A stretch of 64,000 nucleotides of DNA. It comes from Intrasporangium calvum DSM 43043 (GTDB lineage: Bacteria; Actinomycetota; Actinomycetes; Actinomycetales; Dermatophilaceae). Position 1 is the first letter of the stretch, and every line of letters begins with the position of its first letter. A program made the translations under genes and the position numbers. This document shows, piece after piece, positions 32,288-41,900 of this stretch. The notes beneath the pieces were generated by a model. It saw only the letters and a list, made by a program, of their open reading frames with translations. It had not been told where the DNA came from and did not search any database. The DNA lies in contig NC_014830.1 in assembly GCF_000184685.1 (NCBI RefSeq), forward strand, positions 3,534,001 through 3,598,000. The letters are read 5' to 3'.

Positions 32288-33153
32288 CAACGCCACCTCG
32301 GCAGGACGTCGCTGACCACGGCGTCGAGCGTGTCCCGGCTGCTGCGGAACGGCTCGTCCAGGCGCGGCCAGTGCGTGATGACGTCGGTGAACCCGAGCTC
32401 GGCGGCCCGGCCGACCGCGTCCTCGAAGGCGGCCACGCTCGACAGCGCGAAGGTGGGCGACGCGTCGATGTTGAGATACCGAGCGACCGTATGCCGCTGA
32501 CGTCCTCGCGCGTCGAGCGCCTCGTCGAGCACGTGGCTGTGTCGCGCGACGAGCGCCCACCACTCCTCGTCGGTGTCCGTCTGGCCACCGTAGGTCATCC
32601 ACCCGTCGCCCCGCTCGGCGGCGAGGGCGATGGACCGCGGCCCGTTCGCGGCGATGACCAGCGGCAGCCGGGGACGGACCGGCCCCGGGCGGGTGACGGC
32701 GTCGCGGGCGGTGAAGAAGCGCCCCTCCGCGGTGACCCGCTCCTCGCGGAGCAGCCGGTCGAGCAGACCGGTGAACTCGTGGAACCGGTCGACCCGGTCC
32801 CGGAGAGAGAGGTCCTCGCCGGTGATCCGTGCGTCGAGGTCACCGCCCGCGCCGACCCCGAGGATGAAGCGACCCCCGGAGATGTCGTCGAGCGCCAGGA
32901 CCTCGCGGAAGAACTGCACGGGATGGTGGTTGTTCGGTGACGACACGAAGGTCCCCAGCCCGACCCGGCTCGTCACGGCGGCCGCGGCCGCGAGGGTCGG
33001 GACCGCCGCGAACCAGGGCGACTCGGGCAGCCCGCCCCACGTGATGTGGTCGAAGGTCCAGGCGTGGTCGAACCCCATGGCGTCGACCTCGCGCCACAGG
33101 GGCTCGGCGACGGGCCAGGAGTGCTCGGGGAGAATCGTCATGCCGAATCGCAT
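32287..33153 (-). CDS. LLM-class F420-dependent oxidoreductase
   Basis: A 288-residue luciferase-like TIM-barrel protein. The N-terminal MRFGMTILPEH...GFDHAWTFDHI and GVGAGGDLDAR segments match F420-using LLM enzymes of Actinobacteria. It is first in a unit continuing into the sterol-carrier and ABC-2 genes. The substrate is unknown. The start ATG is 22 bases from the divergent methyltransferase-like gene, so promoters must overlap. A motif copy encodes RQRHTVAR. Confidence 0.85.
   Translation of the reverse strand: MRFGMTILPEHSWPVAEPLWREVDAMGFDHAWTFDHITWGGLPESPWFAAVPTLAAAAAVTSRVGLGTFVSSPNNHHPVQFFREVLALDDISGGRFILGVGAGGDLDARITGEDLSLRDRVDRFHEFTGLLDRLLREERVTAEGRFFTARDAVTRPGPVRPRLPLVIAANGPRSIALAAERGDGWMTYGGQTDTDEEWWALVARHSHVLDEALDARGRQRHTVARYLNIDASPTFALSSVAAFEDAVGRAAELGFTDVITHWPRLDEPFRSSRDTLDAVVSDVLPRWR
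32489..32498 (+). repeat. Dispersed motif GTATGCCGCT, inside LLM gene
   Basis: Exact core; the extension is poor here (GACGTCC). Read antisense it contributes to RQRHTVAR. Confidence 0.85.
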
Positions 33154-33175
33154 CCCCCGAACGTAGCCTGTCCGG

Positions 33176-33997
33176 GTGACTGGACTCGCCGAGCGGATCA
33201 GCCTGGAGCGCGACGAGCGTGGCGGCGTCACGGTGCACCTCGACGGCGCCCCGCAGTCCCACGTCCAGCTGGACGACCCGACGGTGCTCGTCTTCGAGTA
33301 CGTCCAGCACCTCGCCCTGGCCATCGACACCTGCGCTCCCGCTCCCGCCCCGGAGCGGCTCGCCGTCACCCACGTCGGCGGCGGGGGCCTCACCCTACCC
33401 CGGTGGGTGGAGGCGACCAGGCCGGGCTCGCCGCAGATCGTGCTCGAGCCGAACGTCGCACTCACCGAGCTGGTCCGCCGCGAGCTCCCGCTCCCCCGCC
33501 GGCACCGCATCCGGGTCCGGGCGCAGGACGGCCTCACCGGGATCCGCGGACTGGGCACCGACTCCGCCCAGGTGCTCGTGACCGACGCCTACGCGGAAGG
33601 ACGGATTCCCGCGGAGCTCAGCTCAGCGGCATACGTCCGGGAGGTGGCCAGGGTCCTCCAACCCGGCGGAACAGCTCTCTGGAACCTCGCCGACGAGCCC
33701 GGGATGCGTTACACCGCAAGGGTGCTCGCGACGATCGGGGCTGCGCTCCCCCACCTCGCCCTCATCGCGACGCACGAGGTGCTCAAGCGGCGCCGGTTCG
33801 GCAACAGCGTCGTCGTGGCGAGTGCTCGGCCGCTCCCCGAGGACGAGCTGCGCCGGGAGGTCGCCCGCGCCAACCTCCCCACCGGCCTTCGCACCGGGAC
33901 TGACCTCGTGCGTGTCATCGCGGGGGCCCGGCCGCTCGACGACGCCGGCCTGCCGAGCCCGCCGGCGCCGGACGCGAGCGGGTGGCGCGTCGTCTGA
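33176..33997 (+). CDS. Spermidine-synthase-like methyltransferase-fold protein
   Basis: A 273-residue Rossmann-fold protein of the spermidine synthase/SAM methyltransferase superfamily. The nucleotide-binding glycine loop is LAVTHVGGGGLTLPRW, followed by the acidic IVLEPN strand and VLVTDAY. Actinobacterial homologues are annotated as spermidine synthase-like but usually lack the polyamine-site residues, so a methyltransferase or scaffolding role is equally possible. GTG start. Divergent from the LLM gene. Confidence 0.78.
   Translation: MTGLAERISLERDERGGVTVHLDGAPQSHVQLDDPTVLVFEYVQHLALAIDTCAPAPAPERLAVTHVGGGGLTLPRWVEATRPGSPQIVLEPNVALTELVRRELPLPRRHRIRVRAQDGLTGIRGLGTDSAQVLVTDAYAEGRIPAELSSAAYVREVARVLQPGGTALWNLADEPGMRYTARVLATIGAALPHLALIATHEVLKRRRFGNSVVVASARPLPEDELRREVARANLPTGLRTGTDLVRVIAGARPLDDAGLPSPPAPDASGWRVV
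33625..33634 (-). repeat. Dispersed motif GTATGCCGCT, inside spermidine-synthase-like gene
   Basis: Exact core with the minus-strand extension GAGCTGAGCTCC. It encodes ELSSAAYV; the same peptide ELSSAAY is produced in purL at 40908. Confidence 0.9.
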
Positions 33998-34111
33998 GAC
34001 TTCGCGCGCTGCCCATCCGGCGTCACCCCCGCGTCGCCCGGAATCCACCTGAGGCCGCTGCCCTGGACGGGTCCCCCCTCTGACCCGGCCCCGCGCGGTG
34101 GGCACCGGATG

Positions 34112-36169
34112 TCAGACCCAGCTGCCGCGCTCGCCCCAGCCCCACATGGACTGGTAACCGCCCGGGCTGCCGTAGGCCGACGGGCCCCGGTCACCGAGAT
34201 AGCTGCCGATGACGGCGGCGCCGAGGTCGTCGAGCTCGGGCGCGACGACGCGACCGTCGACGCGGCGCGCCATCTGGTCGACGAAACGCGCCAGCCCCGG
34301 GTCCTCCCCGAGCCGGAAGAACGTCGTCCGTGCGCCGAGCCGGCCCGCTGCCTCGAGCTCGCGGATCGTGCACGCGACGGTGAGCGACGACGGCGGGTAG
34401 CTGAACCAGGTCTCGCCGGACGACGTGAGGTGGGAGGTCGGCTCACCGTCCGTGACGACGAGGAGCACCGGCTGCGCGTTGGGGTGCCGGCGGAAGTGCC
34501 GGTTGGCGAGGAGCAGGGCGTGGTGGAGGTTGGTCCCCTTGTCCCACAAGGCGTCCAAGGCTGTGAGCTCCTCGATGTCCATCGTGCGGGCCGTGCGTCC
34601 GAAGCCGATGAGCTCGAGGTGGTCCCCGCGGAACCGGGTCCGGATCAGGTGGTGCAGGGCGAGGGCGGTGCGCTTCATCGGGACCCAGCGACCGTCCATC
34701 GCCATCGAGAAGGACGTGTCGGCGAGGAGGGCGACCGCGGCCCGGGTGCGCGACTCCGTCTCCGCGACCTCCACGTCCCGAAGGTCGAGCCGTATGCCGC
34801 TGAGCCGGCTCCCGCTGCCCGGCCCCCTCGTCGGGGTGGCTGGGTCGGCCCCGTCGGCGGACGCGGTCCGGAGCACCGCGTTGGTCACGGTCCGTGTCAC
34901 GTCCCATGGCTGCGTGTCACCGAACGCCCACTCACGGCTCGCGCCGGAGGGCTCGCCCGCGGCACCGGCCTGGCGCTGGTCGCGTTGGCCCGGGCGGGCG
35001 GACATCCGGTCTGCGACGTCGCGGAGCAGCGCCTTGCCGAGCTGGCGCATGGCCTTCGGTGAGAGGGTCAGCTGGCCGTCGGAGGTGCGCCTGAGGTAGC
35101 CGCTGTTGCGCAGGGCCCGCTCGAGCTCGGCCAGGGTGCGGGCGTCGACGGCCGCCTCGGGGCCAAGCTGACGGGCGAGCTGGTCGAGGTCGACGTCGTC
35201 GAGGCGGGCACCGGCGTAGGACTGGGCGAGCGCCTCCGCGAGGTCGTCGAGCTCCGCGAGGTCCTGCACGGCGCCGGTGCCGTCACCGAGCCCCAGCCCC
35301 TGGTCTCCCTCGAAGCGCTCGCTGCCGTCCCAGTCCTCGCCGGGTCGCAGGGCGCGGAGGTTGTCGTCGAGGCGGCCGAGCTGGTTCACCAGGTCGGGAG
35401 AGCCGAAGGCCTGCTGGGAGAGGGCCATCAGCTCCGCGCGCTGCTCGGGTGTCATCGAGTTGAGCATCCGCTGGGCCGCGGCGGAGCGTTGGGCGAGGGC
35501 GTCCATCAGTTCGTCGATGCTCTGCGGGTTCTCCGGGAAGAAGTCCCCGTGCTTGTCCATGAAGTCCCTGAAGAGGTCGTCGGTCGGCTCCCCGCTGCGA
35601 TGCGCCTCGAGCAGGTTGTTGAGGTCGTCGAGCATCTCGTTGATGCGCTTCCGGTCCTCGTCGGTGGCCCCCTCCAGGGCCTGCTTCAGGCCGGCGAACC
35701 GCTGGTCGAGCAGCTCGCGGCCGAGCAGGTCCTTGATCTGCTCGTAGGCCTCCCGCGCGTCGGACGAGCGCCACGGGTAGTCGGACAGCTCGGACACCGC
35801 CGCGGCGGTCGACTGCGGCAGGTTGCCGATCCGCATCTCGGCGAAGCGCGCGTCGTCGTCGAGGTCGCGGGCCAGCTGCTTGCGCTCGGCCAGCACCGCC
35901 TGGTCGAGCAGCTCGCGCACCTCCTGCATCGTGCCGTCGAGGTGGTGCCGCTGCAGGATCTCGCGGCGCCGCTCGGCGACCCGACGGGCGAGGTCGTCCA
36001 GGCCCTGCTGGGCGCGACCGCCCCGACGGAGGAACTCGCGCATGGCCCGCTCGGGGGACCGGCCGGACATGACCTCCTCGCCGATCGCCTCGAGGGCCTC
36101 GGCGAGGTCGACCGGTGGCGCGAGGGGGTCCGGACCGTCGACGTAGCGCCCGTAGCGCGTCCGGCTCAT
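34112..36169 (-). CDS. VWA-domain protein of a MoxR/VWA pair
   Basis: A 685-residue protein. The N-terminal 400 residues are helical and highly charged. The C-terminal von Willebrand A domain carries the MIDAS motif as ADTSFSM, with TDGEPTSH as the later metal-site strand. The ATG at 36169 is chosen; the long frame upstream is an artefact of the AAA gene. It follows a MoxR/Mg-chelatase-type AAA+ gene by 19 bases. Such pairs act as metal-insertion or protein-remodelling chaperones. The client is unknown. A motif copy encodes SRLSGIRLD. Confidence 0.87.
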   Translation of the reverse strand: MSRTRYGRYVDGPDPLAPPVDLAEALEAIGEEVMSGRSPERAMREFLRRGGRAQQGLDDLARRVAERRREILQRHHLDGTMQEVRELLDQAVLAERKQLARDLDDDARFAEMRIGNLPQSTAAAVSELSDYPWRSSDAREAYEQIKDLLGRELLDQRFAGLKQALEGATDEDRKRINEMLDDLNNLLEAHRSGEPTDDLFRDFMDKHGDFFPENPQSIDELMDALAQRSAAAQRMLNSMTPEQRAELMALSQQAFGSPDLVNQLGRLDDNLRALRPGEDWDGSERFEGDQGLGLGDGTGAVQDLAELDDLAEALAQSYAGARLDDVDLDQLARQLGPEAAVDARTLAELERALRNSGYLRRTSDGQLTLSPKAMRQLGKALLRDVADRMSARPGQRDQRQAGAAGEPSGASREWAFGDTQPWDVTRTVTNAVLRTASADGADPATPTRGPGSGSRLSGIRLDLRDVEVAETESRTRAAVALLADTSFSMAMDGRWVPMKRTALALHHLIRTRFRGDHLELIGFGRTARTMDIEELTALDALWDKGTNLHHALLLANRHFRRHPNAQPVLLVVTDGEPTSHLTSSGETWFSYPPSSLTVACTIRELEAAGRLGARTTFFRLGEDPGLARFVDQMARRVDGRVVAPELDDLGAAVIGSYLGDRGPSAYGSPGGYQSMWGWGERGSWV
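34792..34801 (+). repeat. Dispersed motif GTATGCCGCT, inside VWA gene
   Basis: Exact core plus GAGCCGGCTCCC. The opposite reading encodes LSGIR, as in the purM variant copy. Confidence 0.9.
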
Positions 36170-36188
36170 GGGGCACCCCTCGATCGCG

Positions 36189-37577
36189 TCATCCGTAGAC
36201 CGTCTCCCCGCCGCTCGTCTCCTTGCTGATCCGGCGGGCGAGGTAGAGACCCTCGAGGGCGAGCTCGATGGCGCTGGCCCGCTCGCCGTCGTTGGTGGCC
36301 GCGAGCCGGTCCCACACCTCGTCGTAGAGCTCGGACTCGCCGAGCACCGGCAGACCCGCAAGGACGTCTCGGGCCGGCACCTGCTCCCCGGTCGACACGA
36401 GGGCGCCGCTCTCGATCGCGTCGACGAGGAGGGCGAAGTCGATCCCCCGGAAGTGCCGGGCGACCGTCTCGGCGACGGCCGTGCGGAGCAGGTGGGTGAG
36501 GATGTCGCGCTCGCGGCCCTCCTCGCCGGTCTCGAACTCGACCTTGCCGCCGAGGACGTCGACCGCTCCGTCGAGGTCGACGGGGCGCGCGACGGCGTCG
36601 TCCTCGCCCTGGGTGGCAGCCCGGTGGCGGGCGGCGGCGGCGATGGTCTCGGCGGCCGCGATCGCGAAGCGGGCACTCACCCCCGACCGCTGGTCCACGG
36701 CGCTCGACTCGCGCAGGTGCCGGGCGAACCGGGCCAGCACCTCGACGAGCGCGTCGGGCACGTCGGCCTGGAGTCGCGACTCCTGACGGATCACGGCGAT
36801 CTCGTCCTCGATCGCGACCGGGTAGTGCGTGCGGATCTCCGCGCCGAAGCGGTCCTTGAGCGGGGTGATGATGCGGCCGCGGTTCGTGTAGTCCTCCGGG
36901 TTGGCGCTGGCCACGACGAGGACGTCGAGGGGCAGCCGGAGGACGTAGCCGCGGATCTGGATGTCCCGCTCCTCCATGACGTTGAGCATCGCGACCTGGA
37001 TGCGCTCGGCGAGGTCGGGCAGCTCGTTGATGGCGACGATGCCGCGGTGGCTGCGCGGGATGAGTCCGAAGTGGATCGTCTCGGGGTCACCGAGCAGCCG
37101 TCCCTCGGCCACCTTCATCGGGTCGACGTCCCCGACGAGGTCGGCCACGGAGGTGTCCGGGGTGGCGAGCTTCTCGGCGTAGCGCTCGTCGCGGTGCCGC
37201 CACGCGACGGGCAGGTCGTCGCCGAGCTCGGCGGCCCGGCGTGTGGAGGCCGGGGTGATCGGCTCATAGGGGTGCTCGCCCAGCTCGGCCCCCTCGATCA
37301 CGGGAGTCCACTCGTCGAGCAGGCCGACCAGGGTCCGCAGGAGCCGGGTCTTGCCCTGGCCCCGCTCGCCGAGCAGCACGACGTCGTGCCCGGCGATGAG
37401 GGCGCGCTCGATCTGCGGGATGACCGTGTCGGCGAAGCCGTGCAGCCCCGGCCACGGGTCCCGGCCTTCACGCAGCGCCTCGAGAAGGTTGTCGCGCAGC
37501 TCGGCCCTGAGGTGCTTCTGCACGTGGCCGGAGGCGCGCAGCGCCCCGAGGGTGGTGATCGCAGGGGGTTGAGTCAC
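36189..37577 (-). CDS. MoxR/magnesium-chelatase-type AAA+ ATPase
   Basis: A 462-residue AAA+ protein with Walker A GERGQGKTRLLRTL near residue 70, Walker B GIVAINELPDL and sensor 1 VVASANPEDYTNRGR, plus a C-terminal lid. It resembles the ChlI/MoxR clade. GTG start. The VWA partner gene follows directly. Together they probably remodel a protein complex or insert a metal cofactor, as RavA-ViaA or NorQ-NorD do. Confidence 0.9.
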   Translation of the reverse strand: MTQPPAITTLGALRASGHVQKHLRAELRDNLLEALREGRDPWPGLHGFADTVIPQIERALIAGHDVVLLGERGQGKTRLLRTLVGLLDEWTPVIEGAELGEHPYEPITPASTRRAAELGDDLPVAWRHRDERYAEKLATPDTSVADLVGDVDPMKVAEGRLLGDPETIHFGLIPRSHRGIVAINELPDLAERIQVAMLNVMEERDIQIRGYVLRLPLDVLVVASANPEDYTNRGRIITPLKDRFGAEIRTHYPVAIEDEIAVIRQESRLQADVPDALVEVLARFARHLRESSAVDQRSGVSARFAIAAAETIAAAARHRAATQGEDDAVARPVDLDGAVDVLGGKVEFETGEEGRERDILTHLLRTAVAETVARHFRGIDFALLVDAIESGALVSTGEQVPARDVLAGLPVLGESELYDEVWDRLAATNDGERASAIELALEGLYLARRISKETSGGETVYG

Positions 37578-37614
37578 GTCCTCACGCTAACCCGGGGAGT
37601 CAAGACCCTCCCCC

Positions 37615-37679
37615 GTCGAGAGTGCACTTCGTGCCGCCCCGGGGGGCCGACGGACTCGACAGGGACTGCGCACTCGACT
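37615..37679. repeat. CGAGTGTGCA/TTCGTG-family inverted repeat
   Basis: The left arm GTCGAGAGTGCACTTCGTGC (37615-37634) faces a partial complement GACTGCGCACTCGACT (37664-37679). It lies between the AAA+ gene start (37577) and the AhpD-like stop (37696). A third arm (37701-37720) runs into the end of the AhpD-like gene. Confidence 0.7.
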
Positions 37680-37695
37680 GGGTCAACGCCCGCTC

Positions 37696-38304
37696 CTAGC
37701 TCGACGAGTGTGCACTTCCTGGCGCCACGGGGCGGCCGACGACCATCCCCCCGAGCAGGTCCGGCGAGAAGGCGGCAGCGGTCTGCGGGTCGAGTTCTGC
37801 GCCCAGTCCGTCGAGGACGGTCGCGAAGAAGCACCTCGCCGAGACCGCGAAGACGACGTCGGCGACGTCCGCGTCGGACAGCCCCACGTCCCGAAGCCGC
37901 TGGACGTCCGCCTCGGTCACCCGAGAGGCCTCGGCAGCCACCATCGTCGCGAACTCGTAGATCGCCCGGTCCTGTTCGTCGAGCTCGCTGCCGTCCGGAT
38001 GCGTGGCGATCGAGCGGACGGCCTCCTCGTCCCCGCAGACGTCCCGCAGGAACATCGAGTGAGCGACGGTGCAGTAGGTCGAGCGCCGAGCCCGGGCGGC
38101 CGCGATGGTCGCCATCTCGTAGCGCCGGCGGTCCATGCCGCCCCGAACTGCGAGGTTCAGCGCAGCCCAGGCCTGCGCGACGTCCGGACGGTGCGAGAAC
38201 GCGGTCGCATAGTTGGGCAGGAACCCCCACATCTTCCGCTGCGACTCGTAGTACGCGGCGACCTCGCCCTGCGCCTCGCCCTCGGGCACCCCATCGATGA
38301 ACAT
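37696..38304 (-). CDS. AhpD/carboxymuconolactone-decarboxylase-like peroxidase-related protein
   Basis: A 202-residue helical protein of the AhpD-like superfamily. The redox or metal CxxxH motif is seen in YCTVAHSMFL. Relatives act as alkylhydroperoxidases or decarboxylases. The ATG at 38304 is preferred over an upstream start in the same frame. The last nine residues (PGSAHSSS) are encoded by a copy of the CGAGTGTGCA-family repeat arm. Confidence 0.8.
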   Translation of the reverse strand: MFIDGVPEGEAQGEVAAYYESQRKMWGFLPNYATAFSHRPDVAQAWAALNLAVRGGMDRRRYEMATIAAARARRSTYCTVAHSMFLRDVCGDEEAVRSIATHPDGSELDEQDRAIYEFATMVAAEASRVTEADVQRLRDVGLSDADVADVVFAVSARCFFATVLDGLGAELDPQTAAAFSPDLLGGMVVGRPVAPGSAHSSS

Positions 38305-38414
38305 CCACCGATTGTCGGGGCAGTCGACAGGTGCGACAAGCAGTTCAGGAGTACCTTGCGCACGAGGGACCAGAGGCCTCAGCACGGCTGACGCAGATCA
38401 GGACAGGGGGCCCG

Positions 38415-38801
38415 ATGGGGCAGCAGATGAACGAGACCCTCGATCGCCCCGGGCGCACCCGGGCACCCGGGCTCAGCGACGCCTTCGGCGATCTCCTGCG
38501 CCGGCCACTCACCATCCGTGCCGCCATCGTGCTGCTGATCGCCCACCTGGTGGCGGTCGGTGTCCTCCTCGACCGTCAGAGCGCGACGCTCGAGCGGATC
38601 GAGCGGCAGGCCTCGTTCACCTCTGAGGTCGCCGCCCCGTTCCCGGACGCGGATCCGGAGGCGTGCTGGCTCGTCGGAGCGGCCGCGTACGCCGATGGGC
38701 GGGGCCCGGCCCTCGTCGCCCAACTTGCCTCGGCGCCACTCCTGTCGGCGTGCGTCCACGCGGCCCATGAGGGCGCCATGGGCCGCAGCATGGCCCGCTG
38801 A
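38415..38801 (+). CDS. Hypothetical protein with one membrane segment
   Basis: A 128-residue protein with a hydrophobic segment at about residues 33-52 and a C-terminal part containing two cysteines (EACWLVGAAAYADG...LLSACVHAAHEG). The ATG at 38415 follows GGACAGGGGG. I do not recognise a family. The 48-residue loop with paired cysteines suggests an exported or membrane-facing domain, but this is only an impression. Confidence 0.55.
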   Translation: MGQQMNETLDRPGRTRAPGLSDAFGDLLRRPLTIRAAIVLLIAHLVAVGVLLDRQSATLERIERQASFTSEVAAPFPDADPEACWLVGAAAYADGRGPALVAQLASAPLLSACVHAAHEGAMGRSMAR

Positions 38802-38840
38802 ACCATCCCCTGGGGGCCTGCGGCGGTCGGGCGCTGAGTC

Positions 38841-38861
38841 GTCACGAACTGCACACTCGAC
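38841..38861 (-). repeat. Single arm of the CGAGTGTGCA/TTCGTG family
   Basis: GTCACGAACTGCACACTCGA lies 40 bases after the hypothetical gene's stop, near the purL 3' end. Confidence 0.75.
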
Positions 38862-38880
38862 CAAGGGGAAAGGGGATCCC

Positions 38881-38922
38881 GGGTAGCCGGCCCAGGGTAG
38901 CCGGTCCAGGGTAGCCAGCCCA
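38881..38922. repeat. 14-bp tandem repeat at the purL 3' side
   Basis: Three units of GGGTAGCCGGYCCA (38881-38922, last unit with one change) end next to a motif variant. They lie between the convergent hypothetical and purL genes. Confidence 0.9.
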
Positions 38923-38931
38923 ACGGCATAC
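38922..38931 (-). repeat. Dispersed motif variant GTATGCCGTT, intergenic
   Basis: One mismatch to the core, with the extension GGGCTGGCTAC. It overlaps the end of the 14-bp tandem repeat and lies 18 bases before the purL stop. Confidence 0.7.
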
Positions 38932-38948
38932 GACCCGAGGCCGGGGAA

Positions 38949-41900
38949 TCAGTCGACCCAGACGCGAGCGTTGCGGAACATGCGCAGCCACGGGCTCTCA
39001 TCCGCGGCCGGGCCGGCCGTCCATGACATCTGGACGTTGCGGGCCACCCGCTCCGGGTGCGGCATCATCGCGGTGAACCGGCCGTCCGGCGTCGTCACGG
39101 CGGTGAGTCCGTCGGGCGAGCCGTTCGGGTTGTGCGGATAGGTCAGGGCCGGTGCGCCGCGGTGGTCGACGAAACGGGCCACCCGCGCGACCCCACCCGC
39201 GTCGCCCTGCGCAGCGAAGTTCGCAAAGCCCTCACCGTGCGCCACCGCGATCGGGATGCGGCTTCCCGCCATTCCCGACATGAAGATCGACGGTGACTCG
39301 AGGACCTCGACGAGGGTGAGCCGGGCTTCGTACTGCTCCGACCGGTTGCGGGTGAACCGCGGCCAGGCCTCCGCACCGGGGATCAGCTCGGACAGCGCGG
39401 CGAACATCTGGCAGCCGTTGCAGATGCCGAGGCCGAAGGTGTCCGCACGGTGGAAGAACGCGTGGAAGTCCTCGGTCAGCCGCTCGTTGAAGAGCACCGA
39501 CCGGGCCCAGCCCTCACCGGCACCGAGGGTGTCGCCGTAGGAGAAGCCCCCGCACGCGACGAGCCCGACCACGTCGGCGAGGTCGAAGCGGCCGGTCTGC
39601 AGGTCGGTCATGTGGACGTCGTAGGTCTCGAAGCCGGCCCGGTCGAAGGCGAACGCCGTCTCGACGTGGCTGTTGACGCCCTGTTCGCGCAGGATGGCGA
39701 CCTTGGGCCGGGCGCCGAGCCCCACATACGGCGCCGCGACGTCCTCGGTCGGGTCGAACGTCGGAGCGACCACGAGCCCCGGGTCGTCATCGGCGCCGAA
39801 GGCCGCATGCTCCTCCTCGGCGCAGACGGGGTTGTCCCGCAGCGCCGCGATCCGCCAGGACACCTCGTCCCAGGCCTGGGCGAGGTCGCGCACCGACTCG
39901 TCGAGCGCCGACTGCCCCGCCACGGCCACCCGGACCCGCCGTTCCCCGTTGGTCCGGCCGACGGCGCTGACGAGCTCACCGAGGCCGTGGTCGCCGAGCA
40001 CCTCACGGACGACCGGCACCTGGGACGCGGCCACGCCGAGCACGACGCCGAGCTCCTCGGCGAACAACCCCGCCAGGGACGGCACCTCGAGGTCGAGCCC
40101 GGTCGCGCTCGCGAACGCCATCTCGCACGCGGCGGCCCACAGCCCACCGTCGGAGCGGTCGTGGTAGGCCACCGTGATCCCTCGGCCGCGCAGGTCGGCC
40201 AGCGCACCGGCGAGCCCGCTCAGGCGGGCCGGGTCGTCGAGGTCGGGCACCTCGGTCCCGAACGCACCGGACACCTGGGCGAGGATCGAGCCGCCGAGGC
40301 GGTTGCGGCCGGCGCCGAGGTCGACGAGCAGCAGCTCGGCCGGCTCAGCGCCCGTGGGCAGCAGCGGCGTCCACGTCCCCCGCACATCCGGCAGCGAGGC
40401 AAAGGCGGACACGACGAGGGACACCGGGGAGGTGACCTGCCGGTCCTCGCCGGTCGACGGGTCGGTCCAGCGGGTGCGCATCGACAGCGAGTCCTTGCCG
40501 ACCGGCACCGAGATGCCGAGGGCGGGGCACAGCTCCATCGCGACGGCCTCGACGGTGTCGTAGAGCGCCGCGTCCTCGCCGGGCTCACCGCACGCCGCCA
40601 TCCAGTTGCACGAGAGCTTGACGCCGGCCAAGCCGTCCACGGGGGCGGCGAGCAGGTTGGTCAGCGCCTCCCCGACGGCCATCCGCCCGGAGGCCGGCGC
40701 GTCGACCGAGGCGAGCGGCATCCGCTCCCCGCTGGCCATCGCCTGCCCGGCGAAGCCGACGTGGTCCGACAGGGTCACGGCGACGTCGGCGACGGGAACC
40801 TGCCAGGGGCCGACCATCTGGTCGCGGTGGCTGAGGCCACCGACGGTCCGGTCGGCGATGGTGACGAGGAAGCGCTTCGACGCGACCGTGGGGTGACGAA
40901 GCACGGCGTATGCCGCTGAGCTCAGCTCCAGCGCAGCGACGTCGAGCTCGTCCCCCACTCGCGTCACCCGGGTGACGTCGCGGGTCATCCGCGGCGGCTT
41001 GCCGAGCAGGACCTCCATCGGCATGTCGATGGGCCGGTCGTCGTCGGGGCGGTCCTCCGAGGCTGGCGCGAGCACGAGCTGCGCATCCTCACTGGCGACG
41101 CCGACGACGGCGTAGGGACAGCGTTCCCGGTCGGCCAGGCCCGCGAGCCGAGGCAGCGACTCGGGCGCGATGGCCAGGACGTAGCGCTCCTGGCTCTCGT
41201 TGCACCAGATCTCCTTCGGCGCAAGCCCGGACTCCTCGAGCGGGACCGCGGACAGGTCGAAACGCGCCCCGAGGCCGGCGCCGTCGACGAGCTCGGGGAA
41301 GGCGTTGGACAGGCCGCCCGCACCGACGTCGTGGATGGCGAGGATCGGGTTGTCGGCGCCGAGCTTCCAGCAGTGGTTGATGACCTCCTGCGCCCGTCGC
41401 TCGATCTCGGGGTTGCCGCGCTGCACGGAGTCGAAGTCGAGCTCGGCGGCGTTGGTCCCGGACGCCATCGAGGACGCCGCCCCGCCGCCCATGCCGATCC
41501 GCATCCCCGGACCCCCGAGCTGCACCAGCAGCGTCCCGGCCGGGAAGATGATCTTCTCGGTCTGGTCGGCGCTGATCGAGCCGAGCCCGCCCGCACTCAT
41601 GATCGGCTTGTGGAAGCCCCGTCGCACGCCGTCGACGGTCTGCTCGTAGACCCGGAAGAACCCGCCGAGCCCCGGCCGGCCGAACTCGTTGTTGAAGGCC
41701 GCGGCACCGATCGGCCCCTCGACCATGATGTCGAGCGGAGTGGCGATGTGCTCCGGGGCGCCGTAGACCTCACGCTCCCACGGCTCGTCCGTGCCGGGCA
41801 GGTGGAGGTTGGACACGGCGAACCCGGTCAGGCCGGCCTTCGGCTGGCTCCCCCGACCAGTCGCGCCCTCGTCGCGGATCTCGCCGCCGGCGCCGGTCGC

